44,446 nucleotides of DNA, taken from DATFWC01 sp045801465 (GTDB taxonomy: Bacteria; Pseudomonadota; Alphaproteobacteria; Rhizobiales; Xanthobacteraceae). The DNA is taken from assembly GCA_045801465.1 (NCBI GenBank), contig JBJMSU010000027.1, positions 1 to 44,446 of the forward strand, in the 5' to 3' direction. Position numbers and translations under genes: made by a program. Shown piece after piece: positions 32,888-40,998 of this stretch. The stretch's first letter is position 1; the number at the start of each line of letters is the position of its first letter. Below the pieces are notes generated by a model, which saw nothing but the letters and a program-made list of their open reading frames with translations, made no database searches and was not told where the DNA came from.

Positions 32888-33587
32888 GATTCGTGCTCCG
32901 GCGATCGACGATGGTATAGGCCCGTTCGGTCGCGGCGTTGACGCCCTGCTCGACGGCGACACGCGCCTGTTCGAGCGCCGCCTCGTCCGCCTCGGGCGGA
33001 ACGCGGATCGGTTCACCGGCCACGATGGCGCCACGGCTGAACGGCAAATTGATGACGGAACGATCCCAGTTGTTGAGCGTGATGCGGCCGCTCGTTGCGA
33101 CCGCCACCGGATAGATCGGCCGTCCCGATATCTGGGCAAGTTTCACGATACCGCCACCCGCCACGCGCGACACCTTGGGAATGTCGGCGGTCAGCGCCAT
33201 GCTCCAATTGTCTTGCAGCGCCGTCAACATGTTCATGAAGGCCGTCACCCCACCCTTGCGATCGAAGCGCCGCTCGCGATCGCCGGAGCCGCGGATCGCT
33301 TCCACGCCCAACCGCTCCGCCGCGATCGCGTTCACCTCGCCGTCGCGATGGCGCGAGATCAACACCTTGGCGCGATAGTGTGCCGGCTTGGCGAACGGCA
33401 CCATGAAATGCTGCCCGTGCCAAAAGGCGAAGATGACCGGAAGCTCGGGCTCGAGCCGCTCGTACACATCCGCTGGTTCCACCACGAATCGGCTCGTCAC
33501 CCACACCAGCCGCAGATATTCCGCGGCGGCGACACCGACCGCGGCCTGCATCAAGGGTGCGCGGCCTATCCGCTTCAACAACGCCAT
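32880..33587 (-). CDS. Lysophospholipid acyltransferase family protein (DUF374)
   Basis: A 235-residue membrane-associated acyltransferase of the DUF374 group. Motifs include VIFAFWHGQHFMVPF, the LISRHRDGEVN block equivalent to the acyltransferase HxxxxD site, GSGDRERRFDRKGG, TADIPKVSRVAGGGIVKLAQ and YPVAVATS. A hydrophobic N-terminal stretch (~10-30) is the expected anchor. Its position before waaA and lpxK, in the same overlapping operon, supports a role in lipid A acylation or remodelling in this lineage. Its donor and acceptor cannot be deduced here. Confidence 0.88.
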   Translation of the reverse strand: MALLKRIGRAPLMQAAVGVAAAEYLRLVWVTSRFVVEPADVYERLEPELPVIFAFWHGQHFMVPFAKPAHYRAKVLISRHRDGEVNAIAAERLGVEAIRGSGDRERRFDRKGGVTAFMNMLTALQDNWSMALTADIPKVSRVAGGGIVKLAQISGRPIYPVAVATSGRITLNNWDRSVINLPFSRGAIVAGEPIRVPPEADEAALEQARVAVEQGVNAATERAYTIVDRRSTNHG

Positions 33588-33605
33588 CAGCCGGAACCCG
33601 AAGTT

Positions 33606-33851
33606 TCAGCGCGGCCGGCGATCGCCGCCGTCCGGCTGCAGCAGCCGGTGCAGATGGACGATGAAATAGCGCATCTCGGCGTTGTCGACGGTCTGCTGCG
33701 CTTTCGCCTTCCAGGCCGCGTAGGCGGTCGCGTAGTTCGGATAGATGCCGACCATGTCGAGCTTGTCGAGATCCTTGAATTCGATCTCGTCGAGCGCCGT
33801 GAGCTCGCCGCCGAAAACCAGATGCAACAATTGCTTAGGCTTCTTCGCCAT
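33606..33851 (-). CDS. DUF4170 domain protein
   Basis: An 81-residue protein of the DUF4170 family, small alphaproteobacterial proteins of unknown function that commonly precede the acyltransferase/waaA/lpxK group. The sequence LLHLVFGGELTALDEIEF, MVGIYPNYATAYAAWKAKAQ and YFIVHLHRLL is a good fit and suggests a compact alpha/beta fold. The start ATG 33851 gives the normal length; the longer frame to 33920 runs into the palindromic element and is not used. It ends 18 bases before the next gene, so it shares the operon. The leader lies next to hairpin B of the repeat cluster. Confidence 0.85.
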   Translation of the reverse strand: MAKKPKQLLHLVFGGELTALDEIEFKDLDKLDMVGIYPNYATAYAAWKAKAQQTVDNAEMRYFIVHLHRLLQPDGGDRRPR

Positions 33852-33883
33852 GGCTGATCCTTCGTGGCCCGGCGCCGTACTCG

Positions 33884-34204
33884 TGCCGCCGATCTGAAGT
33901 TCCTGCCGCGCCTGCCGCAACCCCGTGTAGGAACTTCAAAGCGCAAAGCGGCACTGGAACCATAGACGTGTGAGTGCCTCTTCGCTTCCGAAGTTCGTGA
34001 CCGAGGGTGCTGCGATGTATCACGAACTTCGGAACCGGGCACTGGTGCCCCGAACCCGAAGTTCGCATGCACTTGCCGCGAATCCGATTGCGAACGTCGG
34101 GTTCAAAAGGCGCACTACAATCATAGAGTTGCTCGTGTCCCTCGATTCCGAAGTTCGCATAAGCGCGTGCTGCAAGGTTTTGCGAACTTCGGCATCGGGA
34201 CACG
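33884..34204 (-). repeat. Four-hairpin palindromic cluster, copy 3 (order D, C, A, B on minus strand)
   Basis: Plus-strand coordinates: B 33884-33956, A 33974-34044, C 34046-34116, D 34135-34203. Read on the minus strand A is followed by a linker and B, as in the other copies, with loop sequences matching (A loop ACATCGCAGCACCC; B loop TTGCGGCAGGC). C has arms AACCCGAAGTTCGC/GCGAACGTCGGGTT and an AAAAGG bulge next to its GCGCACT end. D has TTCCGAAGTTCGC/GCGAACTTCGG inside a GTGTCCC/GGGACAC clamp. C abuts A directly, while D and C are joined by another AGCAACTCTATGATT linker. The cluster fills the gap after the CysQ-like stop (34213) and before the DUF4170 gene. Confidence 0.9.
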
Positions 34205-34212
34205 CGGATCGA

Positions 34213-35025
34213 TCATGCGAAATCGGGCATTCGTCCGCGCACGAGATTCATGATGGCGGCATGGCGAGCATGCCCGGCCGCGATCAAGGCTCCGTGCACC
34301 GGATCGGGCCGGTTGTAGATCGGCGGATGGCCCTCGAGCGAGGTCAGCGCGCCGCCGGCTTCGTGCACCAAAAGATCGGCCGCCGCAAGGTCCCAGTCAT
34401 GGCTGTTGGGAGCCGCGAGCGCAGCGTGGAGGGCGCCGCTGGCGACATACGCCAGCCGCAGCGCCAAGGAGAAGATTTTCGGCACGGCCACGATCCCGGG
34501 CGCGATCGCGGCGAGACGCTCCAGGCGGCGCGGCGGCCCGGCCATGCGGGCGCCATCGAGCGAAGCGCCCGGCGCGGGAGCGATCGGTTCGCCGCTGCGG
34601 GTCGCGCCTCGACCCTTGACGGCGAGGAAGAGCTCGTCGGTGACAGGAGCAAACAGCGCGGCCGCCACCGGCCGGCCATCCTCGACCAGCGCCGCCGAGA
34701 TCGCCCAGTCGGAGCGGCCGCTGATGAAGCCGCGGGTGCCGTCGATGGGGTCGACGATCCACACGCGGCGCGCCGTGAGGCGGGCCGGGTCGTCGGCGCT
34801 TTCTTCCGACAGCCAGCCGTAGCCGGGCGAATCGCGCATGAGACGATCGCGCAGCAGGAGATCGGCTTCGATATCGGCTTCGCACACGGGGGAGCTTGCC
34901 CCCTTGGTCCAGTTCTTGACCGGCGAGCCGAACTTGCTCAGCGCCAGCGCGCCCGCCTCGGTCACCGCCTGCTTGAGCCGGTCGGCAATGTGCTCAAGAG
35001 GAATCTCCGCGTCAGTGACCGGCAA
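34213..35025 (-). CDS. CysQ/inositol monophosphatase-like phosphatase
   Basis: A 270-residue enzyme of the IMPase/3'(2'),5'-bisphosphate nucleotidase superfamily. The metal sites are complete: EADIEADLLLRDRL, GWLSEESADDP, WIVDPIDGTRGFISG (DPIDGT) and HDWDLAAADLLVHEAGG. It probably removes the 3'-phosphate from PAP or the phosphate from inositol. The start is taken as TTG 35025, since GGAGGGG lies 7 bases upstream. An ATG further upstream (35112) would extend deep into the PmbA gene. It overlaps the 3' end of that gene by 14 bases (stop 35012-35014), so the two are coupled. The long palindromic cluster follows directly. Confidence 0.85.
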   Translation of the reverse strand: MPVTDAEIPLEHIADRLKQAVTEAGALALSKFGSPVKNWTKGASSPVCEADIEADLLLRDRLMRDSPGYGWLSEESADDPARLTARRVWIVDPIDGTRGFISGRSDWAISAALVEDGRPVAAALFAPVTDELFLAVKGRGATRSGEPIAPAPGASLDGARMAGPPRRLERLAAIAPGIVAVPKIFSLALRLAYVASGALHAALAAPNSHDWDLAAADLLVHEAGGALTSLEGHPPIYNRPDPVHGALIAAGHARHAAIMNLVRGRMPDFA

Positions 35026-36364
35026 CGGTGAGCCCCTCCACCCGCACGGTCGGCGCATTAGTCCCATAGCGGAACTGCAGATCATTGGCGGGCGTGAGCG
35101 TGCGGAATACATCGAATAGATGGCCCGCGATGGTCACCTCGCTCACCGGATAGGTGAGCTTGCCGTGCTCGATCCAGAAACCGGCCGCGCCCCGGCTGTA
35201 ATCGCCGGTGACGAGATTGACTCCCACGCCGATGAGATCGGCGACGTAGAAACCTTCCTCGATGTCGGCGATCAGCTCGTCGGGCGTCGCCCTGCCCGGC
35301 TCGAGATGCAGATTGCTGGCGCCCGGCGCCGGGGCCGACGACACGCCGCGCTGCGCGTGACCAGTGGTCTTGAGGCCAAGCTCGCGCGCGGTGGCGCTGT
35401 CGAGGAGCCAAGACGTCAGCCGGCCATCCTCGACAATCGCCAGCGGCCGTCCGGCAACGCCTTCGGCATCAAACGGGCGCGAGCGCAAGCCGCGCCGGCG
35501 CAGCGGATCGTCGACGATGCGGATGCCGGGGGCGAACAGCTGCTCGCCCAGCTTGTCTTTGAGGAAGCTCGTCTTGCGCGCGATCGAGCTGCCGTTGATG
35601 GCGCCGGCAAGGTGAGCGATCAACCCGCCGGCCACCCGCGGATCGAACACGACCGGGACTTTTCTGGTCTCCACCTTGCGGGGGTTGAGCCGTTTGACCG
35701 TACGCTCGCCCGCGCGCGCCCCGACGGTCGCGGCGTCGTCGAGATCGGCGGCGTGCAGCGCGGAGGCGAAATCGTAGTCGCGTTCCATCTCCAGGCCTTC
35801 GCCGGCAATGGCCATGGCGGAGACGCCGTGACGGGAAGCGAGATAGGCGGCGTGAAAGCCATGGCTCGTCACCAGCACCATGCCGCCGATGCCGGTCGAG
35901 GCCGAAGCGCCGCCGGACTTGGCAACGCCCGGCACGGCGAGCGCCGCCCCTTCCGCCGTGAGCGCCAGCTCTTCGAGCTGTTGCACCGACGGCAGGTCGG
36001 GATCGAGCAGGTCGAGATCCGGGATGGCGCGCGCGAGCTCGTCGCGCTCGGCCAAGCCCGCATATGGATCGTCGGGCGCGACGCGCGCCATGGCGACCGC
36101 GCGCTCGGCGAGCGCGCCGATGCCGTCGGCGCGAATGTCGTTGGTGGAGACCACGGCCTGGCGGCGGCCGACCAGGACGCGCAAGCCCACATCGTCCGCT
36201 TCCGCCCGCTCGGTTTCCTCCACATGGCCGTCGCGCACCTCGACGCCGAGCGACACCGACCGCACCGCCACCGCGTCGGCTGCATCGGCGCCGGCGCGGC
36301 GCGCCGCATCCACCAGCCGTTCGGCCAGCGCGCTCAGCGCCGATTGGTCGAGGAGGGAGGTCAT
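35012..36364 (-). CDS. pmbA: TldD/PmbA family metalloprotease-like protein
   Basis: A 450-residue protein, PmbA-like in length. The N-terminal half has GLRVLVGRRQAVVSTNDI, the middle has ERTVKRLNPRKVETRKVPVVFDPR, and the C-terminal half has GGLIAHLAGAINGSS, RRGLRSRPFDAEG, LLDSATARELGLKTTGH and FYVADLIGVGVNLVTGDYSRGAAGFWIE. The TldD/PmbA pair matures modified peptides such as microcins, the PmbA partner lacking the catalytic HExxxH found in TldD, as also here (no such motif seen). The tldD gene itself is not in the window. It shares a 14-base overlap with the CysQ-like gene. Confidence 0.92.
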   Translation of the reverse strand: MTSLLDQSALSALAERLVDAARRAGADAADAVAVRSVSLGVEVRDGHVEETERAEADDVGLRVLVGRRQAVVSTNDIRADGIGALAERAVAMARVAPDDPYAGLAERDELARAIPDLDLLDPDLPSVQQLEELALTAEGAALAVPGVAKSGGASASTGIGGMVLVTSHGFHAAYLASRHGVSAMAIAGEGLEMERDYDFASALHAADLDDAATVGARAGERTVKRLNPRKVETRKVPVVFDPRVAGGLIAHLAGAINGSSIARKTSFLKDKLGEQLFAPGIRIVDDPLRRRGLRSRPFDAEGVAGRPLAIVEDGRLTSWLLDSATARELGLKTTGHAQRGVSSAPAPGASNLHLEPGRATPDELIADIEEGFYVADLIGVGVNLVTGDYSRGAAGFWIEHGKLTYPVSEVTIAGHLFDVFRTLTPANDLQFRYGTNAPTVRVEGLTVAGH

Positions 36365-36612
36365 TGTCGCTGCGATTTAAGGGGACGGCCCCGCCGTGAC
36401 AAGGGCAACCGGCGGCCCGCGTTCTAACCCGCGATTGCCCGAAACGCCCGCAATTGCGCGGGAACGGCAAGATTTCATCAATGATGAGTCGCGACGGGCA
36501 CGGCGATACGGGGGGTTAACCAGAGATCTTAAGCCGACTCCGACCGCGCGCTGGCATCATGGCGACAACAACCGGGCAACAGACCCGGCCGGGAGTCACT
36601 AAGAGGCGTCAG

Positions 36613-37188
36613 ATGGTACTCGGCGGGGCCATGCCCGTCGGGTCGGGCCGCGTTCAGCGGCTCGACCCGCTCGCGCTCCCCGTCCGCTTCACGGCAAGCG
36701 ACGTCGGAGCGGACGAACGGGTGCGCGACGTCGAGCTCACGTGCGAGCGGGTGGTGCTGCGACGGGCGGTCCGCGGCATCCGGATGGCGGTCAACCTCCC
36801 GGTCACCGCTTTTCTCGGCGTCGCATTGCGTCTGGTCCCCAGCGCGGGCGGTGCACCCGATCTCGTGACTGTTTGCCTCGAGCACCGCGATGCCGGCCTC
36901 TCGGTGCCGCTGTTCTCAGCCGCCGACAGCGACGACGTCGTCGCCGAATGGCAGCTGTGGGCCAAGGTGCTCAAGCTGCCGCTGCTCGTTGCCCATGTGG
37001 ACGGAAGCCTGACCGAGCCGTTCGCGCGGCTCGGCCTCATTCGCGTGCAAAGCCCGGAGCCGCGGCGGCGGCGCAAGAACGCCATCAAGGCGCGCCACCC
37101 CTCGATCCTGCTGCGGCGCCTGCCGGGAAAGCTGCCGGCCGAGCCGGCCGTGCACCGCGGCGAGCGCGAGATCATCGCGCGAAATTAG
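36613..37188 (+). CDS. DUF6101 domain protein
   Basis: About 191 residues, of unknown function; the family is typical of Hyphomicrobiales. Core segments are RVQRLDPLALPVRFTASD, VELTCERVVLRRAVRGIRM, VTAFLGVALRLVP, VCLEHRDAGLSVPLFSAADSDDVVAEWQLWAKVLKLPLLV and an Arg/Lys-rich C-terminus (RRRRKNAIKARHPSIL). It is cytoplasmic with no membrane helix. ATG 36613 is chosen because AAGAGG lies at the right spacing before it; ATG 36559 in the same frame would add 18 residues. It diverges from the pmbA operon. Confidence 0.75.
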   Translation: MVLGGAMPVGSGRVQRLDPLALPVRFTASDVGADERVRDVELTCERVVLRRAVRGIRMAVNLPVTAFLGVALRLVPSAGGAPDLVTVCLEHRDAGLSVPLFSAADSDDVVAEWQLWAKVLKLPLLVAHVDGSLTEPFARLGLIRVQSPEPRRRRKNAIKARHPSILLRRLPGKLPAEPAVHRGEREIIARN

Positions 37189-37307
37189 CGCCTGGGCTCG
37201 TAAAATCCGCGACAATAGCCTGATCGATGCTACCCGGAAGCGATGTGCTTCGCCATGATTCAGCCAAAGGTTTCCAATAGCTCAGCAGGGACCGGGAGGG
37301 GGGCTCA

Positions 37308-39347
37308 ATGGTTCCAGCACGCCCGTTTGCTGCTGCCGCCACAGCATCGTTGCTGATCGCAGGCGCATTTTTCGCCATCCTGTTCTCCGTCGCGGACTCG
37401 CCGGCCCAGGGCCGGCCCGGCGTCTGTGAAGACGCGGCCGAGCTTGCGGTCCTGCCCTCGCCGATCGCACCGTGGAAGGGCGCGCCGTTGCGCGTCATCT
37501 TCGCCGCCGAGAAGCCGCTCGAGGGCGAGCTTTCGCTGATCGCGCCCAACGGAAGCGTGGCGGCCAAGTCGCGGGAGCGGCACGGCGGGCCGCCGTATTT
37601 CTGGTTCGCCGAGGTCGCGTCGCCGGCCGCCGGGACATGGCACGCGAAGCTCGCACGCGACCGCGCGCCGGCCGAGTGCAGCACGATCACCCGCGAAATC
37701 GCGGTGAGCGACCGCAAACCGCCGCGGCCGCAGGCGACGCAGGGGAGCGTCTGGCCGGTGCGCAACACGTGGAACCGGGCGACGGAAAACCTGTATTCCG
37801 CATGGATCGAGAAGCTCTTCGATGCGCCGCTCGACGCGGCGCCGTCGTGGAAGGCGCTGCACGAAGTGCTGCGCGATCGATCGCGTAATGTCCTGTTCGA
37901 CCACTTGGGTCTCGGCGAAGACCAGATGGGGCTCGTCATCCGCCCCGACTGCGCCGATCTTCCGTACTTCCTGCGCGCGTATTTCGCGTTCAAGATGGGG
38001 CTGCCGTTCGGGTACGCGAAGTGCACGCGCGGCAGCGGCGGCGAGCCGCCGAAGTGTCCGGTGTGGTGGAACATTCAGAACGAGGAACCTCGCACGCCGC
38101 CGCCCGAAGACATAACCGAGCCCGGCCCCGCGTTTGAGATGGTGCGCCAGCCCGCCGCGAATCCGGTGAGCGGATTTTGGGCGCGGCCGCCGCGACTTGC
38201 GACGGCGCTGCCGGAAGGCGTTGTCGCTCCGCCCGCACCTGCGGCGAAACCGCCGGGACCTCCGCCGCGGCCGCCGGGACTCGCGCCGGCATTCGGCCAT
38301 TATCTGCGCTGGAGCGTCGCCGATGCGGTCCATTCCGGATCGGGGCGGACGCGGGCGAACGACGACAACACCGATTATTATCCTGTGCCGCTGAACCAGG
38401 ACACGTTGCGCCCAGGGACCGTGTACGCCGATCCATACGGGCACCTTTTGGTGATCGCGCGGCGCGTGGCGCAGTCCGGCGATGCGGCGGGTGTCTTCCT
38501 GGCTGTCGACGCGCAGCCCGACGGGACGGTCGCGCGAAAGCGCTTCTGGCGCGGCAATTTCCTGTTCGCACAGGATCCCGCGCTCGGAAGCCCCGGGTTC
38601 AAGCGCTTCCGGCCGATCATGCGCGACAGGAACGGCGTCCTGCGGCGGCTGACCAACGACGAAATCGCGAAAAATCCGCAGTACGCCGATTATTCGCTCG
38701 ATCAGTCGCGGCTGGCGGTCGAAGCCTTTTACGACCGCATGGATGACGTGATGTCGCCGGCGCCGCTCGATCCTTCGCGCGCCATGAAGGAGGCGATCAC
38801 GTCGCTCGAAGAGCAGGTGAAGGCGCGCGTGACCTCGGTCGAAAACGGGCGCAAGTTCCAGAACAGCGGCCGCGGCGACGCGACAATGCCGGACGGTGCG
38901 TCGATCTTCGAGACGAACGGCGCGTGGGAAGATTTCGCGACGCCGGCGCGCGATTTGCGCCTGTTGATCGCGCTGGATGTGGTGCGCGGCTTTCCGGATC
39001 GCGTGGCGCGGCGGCCGGAGCGGTATGCGATGCCGAAGGACAAGAGCGTCGCGGCGGTGAAAGCCGAACTGGAGAGCGTGCTGGCGTCGGAGCTCGCGGC
39101 GCGCAAGTTCTCGTATACGCGCAGCGATGGCTCCGCGTGGACGCTCGCGCTCAACGACGTGCTCGATCGCGCGGCGGCGCTCGAGATGGCGTACAACGTC
39201 AACGACTGCGTCGAGCTGCGGTGGGGCGCGGCGGAGAAGAGCGACGAGGCGTCGACGTGCAAGCGGCATGCATCCTCGGCGCAGCGCGCGAAGATGACCG
39301 AGTACCGCGCCTGGTTCCGCGAGCGGCGCCGGCCGCCCCGCGTGTAG
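37308..39347 (+). CDS. Large exported protein with candidate Cys/His active site
   Basis: A 679-residue protein, no family recognised. Residues ~1-33 form a membrane-spanning leader (SLLIAGAFFAILFSV then AQG), so it is exported or anchored. The mid part has RPDCADLPYFLRAYFAFKMG with C215, and much later DPYGHLLVIARR with H379; a DC-x-DLPY followed by YGHLLVI is reminiscent of NlpC/P60 or transglutaminase-like cysteine hydrolases. Residues ~315-330 are a Pro-rich linker. The C-terminal ~200 residues are helical and charged. The strong GGGAGGGGGG before ATG 37308 supports the start. It stands alone between DUF6101 and a hicBA pair. A cell-wall or protein-processing role is conjecture. Confidence 0.6.
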   Translation: MVPARPFAAAATASLLIAGAFFAILFSVADSPAQGRPGVCEDAAELAVLPSPIAPWKGAPLRVIFAAEKPLEGELSLIAPNGSVAAKSRERHGGPPYFWFAEVASPAAGTWHAKLARDRAPAECSTITREIAVSDRKPPRPQATQGSVWPVRNTWNRATENLYSAWIEKLFDAPLDAAPSWKALHEVLRDRSRNVLFDHLGLGEDQMGLVIRPDCADLPYFLRAYFAFKMGLPFGYAKCTRGSGGEPPKCPVWWNIQNEEPRTPPPEDITEPGPAFEMVRQPAANPVSGFWARPPRLATALPEGVVAPPAPAAKPPGPPPRPPGLAPAFGHYLRWSVADAVHSGSGRTRANDDNTDYYPVPLNQDTLRPGTVYADPYGHLLVIARRVAQSGDAAGVFLAVDAQPDGTVARKRFWRGNFLFAQDPALGSPGFKRFRPIMRDRNGVLRRLTNDEIAKNPQYADYSLDQSRLAVEAFYDRMDDVMSPAPLDPSRAMKEAITSLEEQVKARVTSVENGRKFQNSGRGDATMPDGASIFETNGAWEDFATPARDLRLLIALDVVRGFPDRVARRPERYAMPKDKSVAAVKAELESVLASELAARKFSYTRSDGSAWTLALNDVLDRAAALEMAYNVNDCVELRWGAAEKSDEASTCKRHASSAQRAKMTEYRAWFRERRRPPRV

Positions 39348-39449
39348 GCTCGATCGCGCTCACGCCTCCGCATCCAAAGGCCACATCGTGCGCGGCGGTC
39401 GCATCGCGGCCAAGCCCGCAGCGTTGTTGTGTCGACTCTTCGGCCGGCG

Positions 39450-39458
39450 TGCTATCAT
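39450..39458 (+). promoter_or_regulatory. Possible extended -10 promoter for hicBA
   Basis: TGCTATCAT at 39450-39458 matches the extended -10 pattern TGnTATAAT at all but one position and lies 35 bases upstream of the hicB ATG. A -35-like TCGACT sits ~15 bases earlier, which is short spacing. Toxin-antitoxin operons are normally repressed by the antitoxin at such a promoter. Confidence 0.3.
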
Positions 39459-39492
39459 CGTTTGATTGCACAAGGCCGAGGCGATCATCCGA

Positions 39493-39792
39493 ATGGCGCG
39501 AACCTACACGTTCGTTTTCAATCCTGAGCCCGAAGGCGGCTATACGGTCACCTGTCCGGCACTTCCCGGTCTCGTGACCTACGGCGAGACGCTGGCGGAG
39601 GCGCGGGAGATGGCGCGTGATGCCATGGATGGCTTGATCGAGGTGATGCGCGAAAAGGGGGAACCAATCCCTGAAAATGATCCGCCGGAAGCGGTCTCGC
39701 GCTTCAATCGGTTGGCTCACACGCTTCAGAGCGACGGCGAGGCAGAGCCGATCTTCGAGCAATTGAGCGCGACAAGCGACGAGAGGGTATGA
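39493..39792 (+). CDS. hicB: HicB-type antitoxin
   Basis: A 99-residue antitoxin of the HicB family: TYTFVFNPEPEGGYTVTCPALPGLVTYGETLAEAREMARDAM carries the partial RNase-H-like fold signature (PExGGYxVxCPxLPG). It neutralises the downstream HicA. ATG 39493 (MARTYTF) is preferred to the earlier TTG codon at 39466. The C-terminal third is acidic and too short for a typical ribbon-helix-helix domain, so autoregulation through DNA may need another part. Its stop overlaps the start of hicA (ATGA), giving the order antitoxin-toxin, opposite to the classical hicAB order. Confidence 0.88.
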   Translation: MARTYTFVFNPEPEGGYTVTCPALPGLVTYGETLAEAREMARDAMDGLIEVMREKGEPIPENDPPEAVSRFNRLAHTLQSDGEAEPIFEQLSATSDERV

Positions 39793-40013
39793 GCCGACTG
39801 CCGAGCCTCAAGCCGCGAGAAGTGGTCGCGGCTCTCGAAAGGTGCGGCTTTGTCGTTGTTCGGATCGTCGGCAGCCATTACCAGCTCTTCAACAAGCGCA
39901 CACGTCGTCACACGACCGTGCCGCACCACAATCGCGACCTTACGCGCGGGACCGTCGCGGCGATCGTTCGGCAGGCGGGATTAACACGCGACGGATTTAT
40001 CGAGCTGTTGTGA
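39789..40013 (+). CDS. hicA: HicA-type mRNA interferase toxin
   Basis: A 74-residue toxin with the dsRBD-like HicA fold. It begins LPSLKPREVVAALERCGF and holds the catalytic histidine H30 in IVGSHYQLFNK; VPHHNRDLTRGTVAAIVRQAGLTRDGFIEL completes the family signature. HicA cleaves mRNA to arrest growth when its antitoxin is lost. The toxin appears full length and the key histidine is intact, so it should be active. Translation is coupled to hicB by the 4-base overlap. The convergent ubiA gene ends 52 bases downstream. Confidence 0.92.
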   Translation: MSRLPSLKPREVVAALERCGFVVVRIVGSHYQLFNKRTRRHTTVPHHNRDLTRGTVAAIVRQAGLTRDGFIELL

Positions 40014-40065
40014 AGCCGGCAGAACGCCGGCGGCTTCGCGATAAAATCGTCCTCGAACGCCGTGA

Positions 40066-40998
40066 TCATGCGAGGCGTCGCGCCAGCGCGTCAAGCACGA
40101 AGCCGGCGAACAGGATCAGGCCGGCGTCGCGGTTGGACTTGAACAGCATCAGGCACAGGTCGGGATCGTCGATGTCGAGGCGCACGATTTGCCAGGCGAG
40201 ATGCGCCGCGAAGGCGAGGAGGCCCACGGCGAAGATCGCGCCGCCGCCGGCCGCAAAGCCGGCGACGCCGATCAGGATCACGGCCGCCGCATAGAACACG
40301 GCCAACATGGGTTTGGTGCGCGCCCCGAACAGGATCGCCGTCGACTTCAACCCGATCAGCGCGTCGTCCTCGCGGTCCTGATGGGCGTAGATCGTGTCGT
40401 AGCCGATCACCCAGGCGATCGCCCCCGCATAGAGGACGAGCGCGGGCCAGTCGAGCCGATCGAACAGCGCCGGCCAACCCATCAGCGCGCCCCAGGAGAA
40501 CGCCAGGCCGAGCACGATCTGCGGCCAGTAGGTGATGCGCTTCATGAACGGGTAGACCGCGACGACGGCGAGCGAAGCGATGCCGACAGCGATGGTGAAA
40601 CGATTGAACTGCAGCAGCACCATCAATCCGATCAGCGCCTGGAGACCCATGAAGACCATGGCCTCTTTCACCGTCACTTGGCCGGACGGGATCGGGCGCG
40701 AGCGTGTACGCTCGACGCGGGCATCGATGTCGTGGTCGACGATGTCGTTCCAGGTGCAGCCGGCGCCGCGCATGGCGAAGGCGCCGATGAAGAACAACAG
40801 CACGTGCCAGGGATCGGGGATGGCTTGGGCGCGCACCGCGGCAAGGCCGGCCGACCACCAGCACGGCATCAGCAGGAGCCAGGAGCCGATCGGCCGATCG
40901 AGGCGGGCCAGCCGCAGGTACGGCCGCACGCGGACCGGAGCGACCCGATCGACCCAGTTTCCAGTCGAATCGGCGACGCGTCCGGCCGCCTCGCTCAT
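40066..40998 (-). CDS. ubiA: 4-hydroxybenzoate polyprenyltransferase
   Basis: A 310-residue integral membrane prenyltransferase of ubiquinone synthesis, attaching the isoprenoid tail to 4-hydroxybenzoate. Two aspartate-rich metal motifs are present: NDIVDHDIDARVERTRSRPI and YDTIYAHQDREDD. Eight or nine hydrophobic helices span the rest, as in the family. The start ATG 40998 overlaps the stop of the upstream Pro/Gly-rich protein gene by 4 bases. It is the only respiratory quinone gene here. Confidence 0.95.
   Translation of the reverse strand: MSEAAGRVADSTGNWVDRVAPVRVRPYLRLARLDRPIGSWLLLMPCWWSAGLAAVRAQAIPDPWHVLLFFIGAFAMRGAGCTWNDIVDHDIDARVERTRSRPIPSGQVTVKEAMVFMGLQALIGLMVLLQFNRFTIAVGIASLAVVAVYPFMKRITYWPQIVLGLAFSWGALMGWPALFDRLDWPALVLYAGAIAWVIGYDTIYAHQDREDDALIGLKSTAILFGARTKPMLAVFYAAAVILIGVAGFAAGGGAIFAVGLLAFAAHLAWQIVRLDIDDPDLCLMLFKSNRDAGLILFAGFVLDALARRLA

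Noticed and set aside
31355..32941. 528-residue plus-strand frame opposite waaA and lpxK
   Set aside because: Antisense to two housekeeping lipid A genes with clear motifs.
33884..34204. CRISPR array at the four-hairpin cluster
   Set aside because: Units are ~70-bp imperfect palindromes with differing sequences and short conserved linkers, not identical short repeats with unique spacers; no cas genes.
33884..34204. Integron attC sites
   Set aside because: Bulged palindromes resemble attC at first sight, but there is no RYYYAAC/GTTRRRY core, no integrase and no gene cassettes between them.
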